Source of the DNA: Micromonospora arida
GTDB lineage: Bacteria; Actinomycetota; Actinomycetes; Mycobacteriales; Micromonosporaceae
NCBI RefSeq assembly: GCF_003857035.1
Contig: NZ_QGSY01000153.1
Coordinates: forward strand, 1-37,287
Direction of reading: 5' to 3'
Length of the DNA: 37,287 bases
Under the pieces are notes generated by a model. The model ran no database searches and was not told the origin of the DNA. It saw only the letters and a list, made by a program, of their open reading frames with translations. Position 1 is the first letter of the stretch, and every line of letters starts with the position of its first letter. Below, piece after piece: positions 24,291-30,610 of this stretch. A program made the position numbers and the translations under genes.

Positions 24291-24887
24291 ATGCACGAGC
24301 CGCAGGATTCCGATCCGGGTGCAGAGTTCGACGAGTCGGGTGCCTCGTCGCCAGGTGTGGCGGCTGAGGGTGACGGTTCGGTTGGCTACCGGGGTGTGAC
24401 GGCCTGCCACGCGGTGGGCATCAGTTACCGGCAGTTGGATTATTGGGCGCGGACGACGCTGGTGGTGCCGAGCGTTCGGGACGCCTCGGGTTCGGGGACG
24501 CAGCGGTTGTATTCGTTCCGGGATCTGGTGGTGTTGAAGGTCGTGAAGCGGTTGTTGGACGCGGGGGTGTCCCTGCAGAACATCCGTAAGGCGATCGAGG
24601 CGTTGCGGTCGCGTGGTGTGGAGGATCTGGCGGGGATCACGCTGATCTCTGATGGGACGACGGTGTACGAGTGCCGGTCTCCGGAGGAGGTGGTCGACCT
24701 GTTGCAGGGTGGCCAGGGGGTCTTCGGCATCGCGATCGGTGGGGCTTTCAAGGAGATCCAGGGGTCGTTGTCGCATCTGCCGGCGGAGCCGGCGACGAGC
24801 GGCCCGGTGGAGCCGGCGGTGGCGTCGGGCTCGGATCCGGTGGGTGACGAGTTGGCGGCGCGGCGGGCGCGGCGGCGCGCCGGCTGA
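24291..24887 (+). CDS. MerR-family regulator (Rv1830 type)
   Basis: The 198-aa protein has about 35 acidic, probably disordered residues, then a MerR winged helix (about 40-110, with YRGVTACHAVGISYRQLDYWARTTLV read in parts). A C-terminal domain follows, with LISDGTTVYEC and GVFGIAIGGAF. It is the counterpart of M. tuberculosis Rv1830 (McdR), which is linked to cell division. ATG 24291 has GGGGAGG upstream. The frame is open back to 24213, but that extension lacks a ribosome site. After it comes a 257-bp gap holding the globin promoter. Confidence 0.88.
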   Translation: MHEPQDSDPGAEFDESGASSPGVAAEGDGSVGYRGVTACHAVGISYRQLDYWARTTLVVPSVRDASGSGTQRLYSFRDLVVLKVVKRLLDAGVSLQNIRKAIEALRSRGVEDLAGITLISDGTTVYECRSPEEVVDLLQGGQGVFGIAIGGAFKEIQGSLSHLPAEPATSGPVEPAVASGSDPVGDELAARRARRRAG

Positions 24888-25074
24888 TCGTTCGTTTTTC
24901 GGGTTTTTTCCGGTTGTTTTCTCGCGACCGTCGGTGACGGTGGCGGGGTTGTGTCGGCGATGGCGGTCCACTGTAGATACCGTGGGTGTCGTTTCGGTGG
25001 CCCATTGTGGAGATACCCATCGGTAGTGGTGACGCAACGTGTCAGCGTGTTGTCGGGAACCCGATAAGAGGGCG

Positions 25075-25103
25075 CTGACCGGGAGCGGTTGACACGCTAT
25101 GGT
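25075..25103 (+). promoter_or_regulatory. Promoter of the globin genes
   Basis: CTGACC (25075-25080) and TATGGT (25098-25103) are separated by 17 bases and fit a housekeeping promoter. TTGACAC (25089-25095) lies in the spacer, and GTGTCA at 25039-25044 is inverted to TGACAC (25090-25095), giving paired half-sites 45 bases apart that could bind a regulator. The remainder of the gap 24888-25074 shows near-repeats TGTAGATACC and GTGGAGATACCC but no recognisable gene. Confidence 0.5.
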
Positions 25104-25144
25104 CCCTCACGGTTCTGGACCCTTCATCCCCGGAAGGAACGACC

Positions 25145-25543
25145 GTGACGGTTACGGAAGAGACTGCTCCCGCCTCGCACTACGACCGCATTGGCGGTGC
25201 CAATTCGGTCAAGGCGGCGGTTGAGCTGTTCTACGACAAGGTGCTCGCGGACCCGGAGTTGGCGGGCTACTTCGCTGACGTGGACATGGCCGGTCAGCGG
25301 CGGCATCTGGCGTTGATGTTGACGGTGGTGCTGGGTGGCCCGAACGAGTACACGGGACGCGGGTTGGCCGAGGCGCACCAGCCGTTGAACATCACGGTGG
25401 GGCACTACGCGAAGGTTGGCGAGCACCTGACGGTGACGCTGACCGAGCTGGGGGTGCCGGCGGACATCCTGGCCGACGTGCAGACGGTGCTGGGGCAGGT
25501 GCAGGGCCAGGTGGTGGCTGCCGGGAACAGGTCGGGCGCCTGA
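25145..25543 (+). CDS. glbN: Group I truncated hemoglobin
   Basis: The 132-aa protein is a 2-on-2 globin (trHbN type): YDRIGG near residue 13, LFYDKVLADPEL, the FADVDMAGQRRHL region and the proximal His in HQPLNITVGHY. In M. tuberculosis such a protein dioxygenates NO to nitrate. GTG 25145 has GGAAGGAA at 25132-25139. It is followed two bases later by a flavohemoglobin-like gene, which may supply reducing power or share the same inducer. Confidence 0.94.
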   Translation: MTVTEETAPASHYDRIGGANSVKAAVELFYDKVLADPELAGYFADVDMAGQRRHLALMLTVVLGGPNEYTGRGLAEAHQPLNITVGHYAKVGEHLTVTLTELGVPADILADVQTVLGQVQGQVVAAGNRSGA

Positions 25544-25545
25544 GC

Positions 25546-26727
25546 GTGGACGCGGCTCGCCTCAAGCAGAGCTGGTCGGTGGTCGCCGGTCACGGCGACC
25601 AGGTGCCGCTCTACTTCTACTCGACGTTGTTCCTCGCTCATCCTGAGACGCGGCAGATGTTCCCCACGAACATGGCCGGTCAGCGGGACCGCCTCGTGAC
25701 CGCGTTGGGTCACATCGTGTCCAACGTGGACCAGGTGGATCGGCTGGTGGGTTTCCTTCAGGATCTCGGCGCGGATCACCGCAAGTTCGCGGTCCGCGCG
25801 GAGCACTATCCGGCGGTCGGTGAGGCGCTGGTGGCGACGTTGCAGCATTTCCTCGCCGAGCAGTGGACCGACGAGTTGGCTGCGGACTGGACGGCCGCGT
25901 ACGGGTTGGTCGCCCAGGTGATGACGGAGGCCGCGCAGGCCGCTGAGGCGGTCAATCCGCCGTGGTGGGTGGCGGAGATCGTGGCGCATGAGCGGCGGGC
26001 GTTCGACGTGGCGGTGTTGACGGTGCGTCCGCAGTATCTGTTGCCGTTCACACCGGGTCAGTCGATCGGGGTGTCGCACCCGTCGGTGCGGTCGTGGCGG
26101 TACTACTCGCCGGCGAACGCGCCGCGGGCGGACGGCACGTTGGAGTTGCATGTGCGGGCCGCGCCGGGTGGCGCGGTGTCGTCGCGGTTGGTGTACGGGT
26201 CGGCGGTGGGGGATCGGATCCACCTGGCGGCGCCGGTGGGGGACCGGCTGGGGTTGTGGTCGGCGGGCTCCAGTGACCTGTTGCTGCTGGTTTCGGGTAC
26301 CGGCTGGGCGCCGGTGAAGGCGTTGGTGGAGCAGGTGGCGGCGGAGGGTTCCCGTCGTCGGGTGGACCTGTACGTGGGGGCCCGGTCCCGTAGCGAGTTC
26401 TACGACAGCGACGCGATCGACAAGTTGGCGTCGTCGTATCCGTGGTTGACGGTGACGTACGTCGTCGGTGCCGACGTGCACCGGCCGGGGGAGTTCGTGC
26501 AGGCGGTGGACCGGGCGTTGGTCGACGGTGACTGGCGGTCCCGGCACGTGTTCGTGTGTGGGTCGGACGAGATGGTGTCGTACGCGGTGCGGACGTTGGT
26601 TCAGGCGGGTTACCACGAGGGTCAGGTGCACCACGAGGGCCTGGGCGGGCAGTGGTACGGCCCGGCGTGGCGGACGGCGGTGCAGCAGTCGGCTGCGGGT
26701 GACACTTCGGGAGGTGGGCACAGGTGA
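25546..26727 (+). CDS. Flavohemoglobin-like globin-reductase
   Basis: A 393-aa protein (E. coli Hmp 396). The globin domain (about 1-135) keeps Hmp-like Tyr25 (YFYSTLF), Gln46, proximal His78 (ADHRKF) and Tyr88. The FAD domain (about 150-245) has the R-x-Y-S motif as RYYS and GGAVSSRLV. The NAD domain (about 250-380) has SGTGWAPVKALV and CGSDEMV. The C-terminal end reads VHHEGLGG, where Hmp carries an aromatic residue near the flavin, so flavin stacking may differ. Expected role is NO detoxification. GTG 25546 lies two bases after glbN. Confidence 0.9.
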   Translation: MDAARLKQSWSVVAGHGDQVPLYFYSTLFLAHPETRQMFPTNMAGQRDRLVTALGHIVSNVDQVDRLVGFLQDLGADHRKFAVRAEHYPAVGEALVATLQHFLAEQWTDELAADWTAAYGLVAQVMTEAAQAAEAVNPPWWVAEIVAHERRAFDVAVLTVRPQYLLPFTPGQSIGVSHPSVRSWRYYSPANAPRADGTLELHVRAAPGGAVSSRLVYGSAVGDRIHLAAPVGDRLGLWSAGSSDLLLLVSGTGWAPVKALVEQVAAEGSRRRVDLYVGARSRSEFYDSDAIDKLASSYPWLTVTYVVGADVHRPGEFVQAVDRALVDGDWRSRHVFVCGSDEMVSYAVRTLVQAGYHEGQVHHEGLGGQWYGPAWRTAVQQSAAGDTSGGGHR

Positions 26728-26782
26728 GCGCGAGGAGTGAGCTTGCGAGCCCCGCAGTCGCGAACGGAGGTCTGCACAGGTG
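26727..26782. repeat. Possible dispersed intergenic repeat
   Basis: The 52-bp gap carries GAGCGCGAGGAGTGAGC, then TTGCGAGCCCCGCAG and TCGCGAAC. The pattern CGCGA ... TCGCG can close a stem, with AGC-TTGCG-AGC style inner pairing. CACAGGTGAG occurs at both ends of the gap, so the start region of the next gene is duplicated around the element. I recall similar strings scattered between Micromonospora genes, but I cannot verify copy number here. Confidence 0.45.
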
Positions 26783-27475
26783 AGTGCGACGCCGATCAGT
26801 CGGTATGACGGGGTGCAGGTTTCCGGCGGTGTGCAGGTGCGGATGACCGCCGATCGGGTTCGGCGGTGGGAGTTCGGTGCGGCGTCGTTCGCGCGGCGTG
26901 GTTACGACAACGCTGACGTGGACCGGTTCCGGATGCAGGTCGCCGACGAGTTGGACCTGTTGGCGACGCAGATCGCGACGTTGCGGGCGGAGAACGAGCG
27001 GCTGACCGACCGGGTGGAGTTGCACCGGCACGGGGTGATTCCGAGTACGGGGGCGGCGGCGAAGGCCCCGGCGGCGCGGGAGGTCAATCTGCTGTCGGCG
27101 GCGCAGCGGGAGGCCGAGCAGATCATCGCGCAGGCGCATGACTACGCACGTCGGGTCGCCGAGTACGCCCGGGTGCAGTACGAGAGTTACCTGCACGCGG
27201 CGGAGGCGGAGGCGAAGCAGGAGGCGGAGCGGGCGGTGGCGGAGTACCGCAGCGCGGCGGGGTCGAGCTTCGACGACACGGTGGCGACCCGGGAGGCGTT
27301 GCGGATCTTCGGCGAGATGATGGTGTCGCACATGCAGGCGGCGGCGCGGCATCTCGACGACGGCAGTGAGCAGTTGGCGCGCACGATGGATCGGATCGCG
27401 GCGGAGACGCCGGGGGCGCCGTTCGTGGGTGGCGTGGTGGGCCAGTCGGCGTTGCCGCGGCACCAGCAGCGCTGA
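26780..27475 (+). CDS. DivIVA-like coiled-coil protein
   Basis: The 231-aa protein has a DivIVA-type N-terminal segment (WEFGAASFARRGYDNADVDRF, about 31-51) followed by coiled coil (about 52-85 and 108-160, rich in Ala/Glu/Arg). DivIVA proteins bind curved membrane and organise polar growth or septation in actinomycetes. This one is short and has a different C terminus from the main DivIVA, so it is probably a paralogue. GTG 26780 has GGAGG at 26766-26770. It is in line with the globin genes, but a shared role is unclear. Confidence 0.8.
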   Translation: MSATPISRYDGVQVSGGVQVRMTADRVRRWEFGAASFARRGYDNADVDRFRMQVADELDLLATQIATLRAENERLTDRVELHRHGVIPSTGAAAKAPAAREVNLLSAAQREAEQIIAQAHDYARRVAEYARVQYESYLHAAEAEAKQEAERAVAEYRSAAGSSFDDTVATREALRIFGEMMVSHMQAAARHLDDGSEQLARTMDRIAAETPGAPFVGGVVGQSALPRHQQR

Positions 27476-27541
27476 GTCGCCGGGTGGGGGGCGCTGACGT
27501 GGACCCCACTCGGTGCGCTGGCGGCGGTGGCATGGTCGGAG

Positions 27542-27561
27542 GGGTCAGGCGGGGCTGACCC
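27542..27561. terminator. Hairpin between convergent genes
   Basis: GGGTCAG (27542-27548) pairs with CTGACCC (27555-27561) around a 6-nt loop. It lies between the DivIVA-like gene and the convergent NAD(P)-binding gene. No U-run follows on either strand, so it is at best a weak bidirectional terminator. Confidence 0.35.
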
Positions 27562-27585
27562 ATGGCCCGCCCCTGGGAGAGGCTG

Positions 27586-28242
27586 TCAGCTGACGGCGGC
27601 GCGGACGGCCTCGGCGATCGGGGTGGGTCCGTCGACGAGTTCCAGGGTCGCGCCGGTGGTGCGCGGTTCGTCGAGCAGCGCGGCGAGGACGTGGGCGACG
27701 TCAGTGCGGCTGATCGCGCCACTGCCCGCGTGTGGGGTGAGGGTGACCCGCCCGGTGGGTGGGTCGTCGGTGAGCCGGCCGGGTCGCAGCACCGTCCAGG
27801 CCAGGTCGCGGCCGCGCAGGTCGTCCTCGGCGGCGCGTTTGGCGCGCAGGTACGCCGCCCACACGTCGTCGGTGCCGGGGGCGGGTGGTGTGTCCACGCC
27901 CATGGAGGAGACGAGCAGGTAGCGGTGGACGCCGGCTCGGGTGGCGGCGTCGGCGAGCAGCACGGCGGCGGCCCGGTCGACGGTGTCCTTGCGGGCGGCG
28001 CCGCTGCCGGGGCCGGCGCCCGCGGCGAAGACCACCGCGTCGGCGCCGTGGAGGTGCTCGGCCAACTGTTCGATCGGGGTGTGTTCCAGGTCGCAGACGA
28101 CGGGGGTGGCGCCGGCGGCGCGCAGCGTCGCGGTCTGCTCGGGGTTGCGGATGAGGCCGACGGCGGTGTCGCCGCGTCCGGCGAGGTGGCGTTGCAACAG
28201 TAGGGCGATCTTGCCGTGGCCTCCGGCGATGACGACGCGCAT
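27586..28242 (-). CDS. NAD(P)-binding protein, NmrA/SDR-like
   Basis: The 218-aa protein starts MRVVIAGGHGKIALLLQRHL, a Rossmann fold with G-G-H-G. It continues with DLEHTP, VVFAAGAGPGSG and VSSMGVD, then Y-x-x-x-K (YLRAKRAAED). It resembles atypical SDR proteins such as NmrA or YwnB, which bind NAD(P) and often have redox or regulatory roles; the substrate is unknown. ATG 28242 has no ribosome site, but TAGGTT (28249-28254, minus strand) ends six bases before it, so it is likely leaderless. Confidence 0.85.
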   Translation of the reverse strand: MRVVIAGGHGKIALLLQRHLAGRGDTAVGLIRNPEQTATLRAAGATPVVCDLEHTPIEQLAEHLHGADAVVFAAGAGPGSGAARKDTVDRAAAVLLADAATRAGVHRYLLVSSMGVDTPPAPGTDDVWAAYLRAKRAAEDDLRGRDLAWTVLRPGRLTDDPPTGRVTLTPHAGSGAISRTDVAHVLAALLDEPRTTGATLELVDGPTPIAEAVRAAVS

Positions 28243-28356
28243 GGGCCCAACCTACCGGCGCGGCGGGGGTGCAGGTGCCGGCTTGACCTTGACCTTCGGG
28301 CAACCCTGAGCCTGGTGGGTGCCGGTCGCCGTGACCGGCGCGAGGAGGATGTCGAC

Positions 28357-29424
28357 GTGGGGCTGATGACCATCGGGGCGTTCGCCCGGGCGGCGAGGCT
28401 GACACCGAAGGCGTTGCGCCTGTACGACCAGGTTGGGCTGCTGGTGCCGGCCGCTGTCGATCCGGAGTCCGGTTACCGGCTCTACGACCCGGCTCAGCTG
28501 CCGGTGGCTCGGCTGGTCGCCCAGTTGCGTCGCCTCGGTATGCCGCTGGCGACGATCCGGGTCGTGTGCGGCCTGGAGCCCGCGGCGGCGGCTGAGGCGG
28601 TCACCGCGTACTGGCGGCAGGTCAGCGCCGACACCGCGGCGCGTGCCCGGCTCGCCACTCTTCTCGTGGACCACCTGTCTGAAGGGGGCACCACCATGTC
28701 TGACCCGAATCCCACAATTGCCGTCCGTTGCGCCGCCGGTTGTGACACCGGGCTGGTGCGCGACAGCAACGAGGACACCGCGTACGCCAGCGAGCGGTTG
28801 CTCGCCGTCGCCGACGGTATGCGGGGGCCCGGCGGTGCGGCCGCCAGCGCCGCCGCCGTCGACGCCCTGAAGCCGTTGGCGTTCACCGACGTGCCGTCGG
28901 CCGACCTGCTGACGATGCTGGCCGGTGCGGTGAGTGACGCCGACCGCGCCGTGCACGGGTTGGCCACCGACACCGACCAGCCGGTCACCACGCTGACCGC
29001 GTTGCTGCTCAGCGGTTCCCGGCTGGCGCTGGTGCACGTCGGTGACACCCGGGCCTACCTGCTGCGCGGCGGTGACCTGTCGCTGCTCACGCAGGATCAC
29101 ACCTGGGTGCAGACCCAGGTTGATCAGGGCCGGCTCGACCGGGACCAGGCCGCGACGCATCCGCAGCGCGCGGTGCTGGTGCGCGCCCTCGGTGGCGGCC
29201 GGCAGGTCGAGGCGGATCTGGCGCTGCGTACCGCGTTGCCGGGCGACCGGTACCTGGTGTGCTCCGACGGGCTGTCCGCGGTCGTCGACCGGGCCGATCT
29301 GGGGTCGGCGTTGGCCGCGACGGACGATCCCGAGGACACGGTGCGGGCGCTGATCGATCTGGCGCGGGCCGAGGGGGCGCCGGACAACATCGCCTGCGTC
29401 GTCGCCGACGTCGTCGCGGTGTAG
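28357..29424 (+). CDS. MerR-type DNA-binding domain fused to PP2C phosphatase
   Basis: A 355-aa fusion. Residues 1-110 are a MerR regulator head (LMTIGAFARAARLTPKALRLYDQVGLLVP, in parts, with a GYRLYD motif). Residues about 115-355 are a PP2C-type Ser/Thr phosphatase: RDSNEDTAY, VADGMRGPGG, VHVGDTRAY, VCSDGL and DNIACVV keep the metal-binding Asp residues. The usual MerR effector domain is therefore replaced by a phosphatase. GTG 28357 has AGGAGG at 28343-28348. An in-frame ATG at 28696 (residue 114) has GAAGGGGG seven bases before it, so a free phosphatase may also be made. Its target phosphoprotein is unknown. Confidence 0.88.
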   Translation: MGLMTIGAFARAARLTPKALRLYDQVGLLVPAAVDPESGYRLYDPAQLPVARLVAQLRRLGMPLATIRVVCGLEPAAAAEAVTAYWRQVSADTAARARLATLLVDHLSEGGTTMSDPNPTIAVRCAAGCDTGLVRDSNEDTAYASERLLAVADGMRGPGGAAASAAAVDALKPLAFTDVPSADLLTMLAGAVSDADRAVHGLATDTDQPVTTLTALLLSGSRLALVHVGDTRAYLLRGGDLSLLTQDHTWVQTQVDQGRLDRDQAATHPQRAVLVRALGGGRQVEADLALRTALPGDRYLVCSDGLSAVVDRADLGSALAATDDPEDTVRALIDLARAEGAPDNIACVVADVVAV

Positions 29425-29448
29425 CTGTCGGCTTCGCCGCCGACGTCA

Positions 29449-29482
29449 CCCGCGCCGGGTGGGGCCGCCCACCCGGCGCGGG
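29449..29482. terminator. 15-bp perfect hairpin after MerR-PP2C gene
   Basis: Positions 29449-29463 pair perfectly with 29468-29482 around the loop GCCG. The stem is entirely G/C apart from one pair. It lies 25 bases after the MerR-PP2C stop and before the sirtuin gene. There is no U-run, which is usual for GC-rich actinobacterial terminators. Confidence 0.6.
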
Positions 29483-29523
29483 GCTCGGCGTTGGTGAACC
29501 GGTTGAGGCAGCATGGAGAGGTG

Positions 29524-30366
29524 ATGGAGAGTTTCGACGCGTTGACCTCGCTGGTGGCCGGTGGTGGGGTGGTGGTGCTCAGCGGCGCCGGCCTGTCCAC
29601 CGAGTCGGGAATTCCGGACTACCGGGGGCCCAGCGGGGTGGCGCAGCGGCACACGCCGATGACCTTCCAGGCGTTCACCCGCGATCCCCTGGCCCGGCGG
29701 CGCTACTGGGCGCGCAGCCACCTGGGCTGGCGGCTGATCGCGGGTGCGGCGCCCAACGCCGGGCACCGGGCGGTGGCCGGGCTGCAACACGCCGGGCTGG
29801 TCGACACGGTGATCACCCAGAACGTCGACGGTCTGCACGGTGCGGCCGGCAGCCCGTCGGTGATCGAGCTGCACGGCCGCCTCGACGAGGTGACCTGCCT
29901 GGACTGCGGCAACCTGACCTCCCGGGAGGAGCTTCACCGGCGGCTGCGCGAGGCCAACCCGGAGTTCGTGGCCCGCGTCGCCGCGGTCAACCCGGACGGT
30001 GATGTTGATCTCCCCGATGAGCAGGTGGCGGCGTTTCGGCCGGTGGACTGCGGGATCTGCGGCACCGGGATGCTGAAACCGGACGTGGTGTTCTTCGGTG
30101 AGACGGTGCCGGCGCAGCGGGTGGCGCGGTGTTTCGCGGCCGTGGAGCAGGCCCGGTCGTTGCTGGTGCTCGGGTCGTCGTTGACGGTGATGTCGGGGCG
30201 CCGATTCGTGATTCGGGCCGCGAAACGGGGCATCCCGGTCGCGATCGTCAACCAGGGGCCGACCCGGGGTGACGGCCACGTCACCGTGTGCGTCGACGCG
30301 CCGCTGGGCGCGGTGCTGCCGCAGTTGGCCGCGCGGGTCGGCGCCGGGACACCGCTGGGGGTGTGA
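29524..30366 (+). CDS. Sirtuin-family NAD-dependent protein deacylase
   Basis: The 280-aa protein matches the Sir2 family, which removes acyl groups from lysine using NAD. Motifs include [16 protein letters not shown] (NAD site, read in parts), TQNVDGLH, catalytic His in ELHGRLDE, and the zinc ligands C-L-D-C and C-G-I-C. The C-terminal GSSLTV and NQGPTR segments complete the Rossmann fold. ATG 29524 is preceded by GGAGAG, and a GTG at 29521 is equally possible; a TTG or GTG further 5' is open. A typical bacterial sirtuin is 230-280 aa, so the length fits. Confidence 0.93.
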   Translation: MESFDALTSLVAGGGVVVLSGAGLSTESGIPDYRGPSGVAQRHTPMTFQAFTRDPLARRRYWARSHLGWRLIAGAAPNAGHRAVAGLQHAGLVDTVITQNVDGLHGAAGSPSVIELHGRLDEVTCLDCGNLTSREELHRRLREANPEFVARVAAVNPDGDVDLPDEQVAAFRPVDCGICGTGMLKPDVVFFGETVPAQRVARCFAAVEQARSLLVLGSSLTVMSGRRFVIRAAKRGIPVAIVNQGPTRGDGHVTVCVDAPLGAVLPQLAARVGAGTPLGV

Positions 30367-30411
30367 CGGGCCGGGCCCCGGCGCGGGGGTAGGACATCCG
30401 CCGGAAACACC

Positions 30412-30426
30412 AACGCTGGTAGCGTT
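30412..30426. promoter_or_regulatory. Inverted repeat over a -10-like element
   Basis: AACGCT (30412-30417) and AGCGTT (30421-30426) are perfect arms around GGT. TAGCGT (30420-30425) overlaps the right arm and could be the -10 element for the riboswitch transcript. A repressor on this site could control gcvP along with the riboswitch. Confidence 0.4.
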
Positions 30427-30442
30427 GACCACGCCGGTAACA

Positions 30443-30533
30443 CCCACGTGGGAGAGACCGCCCGACAGCACGCAGGGCGGCGCCGAAGGGGCAAATCCTC
30501 CCCGGAACCTCTCAGGCAAAAGGACCTCGTGGG
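30443..30533 (+). promoter_or_regulatory. Glycine riboswitch aptamer upstream of gcvP
   Basis: The P1 stem pairs CCCACG (30443-30448) with CGTGGG (30528-30533). Inside are the conserved glycine-aptamer segments GGGAGAGACC, GCGCCGAAGGGGCAAA and CTCTCAGGCAAAAGGAC. Only one aptamer is evident. Downstream, GGCACT-GTGG-AGTGCC (30536-30551) and a G-rich/C-rich pairing around 30574-30597 could serve as the expression platform close to the gcvP ribosome site. Glycine binding normally turns on glycine cleavage genes. Confidence 0.88.
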
Positions 30534-30610
30534 CAGGCACTGTGGAGTGCCCTGAGTGGGTGCGACAGAGGGGGAGGCCGACACGTCGACCTCGCCCCGG
30601 GAGTGCCCCT

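Noticed and set aside
25089..25094. TTGACA as the -35 box for the globin genes
   Set aside because: It is only three bases from TATGGT. CTGACC at 25075-25080 has the right 17-base spacing.
30269..30610. gcvP starting at the upstream open frame
   Set aside because: The region is a glycine riboswitch and its linker. The family N terminus begins at ATG 30611.
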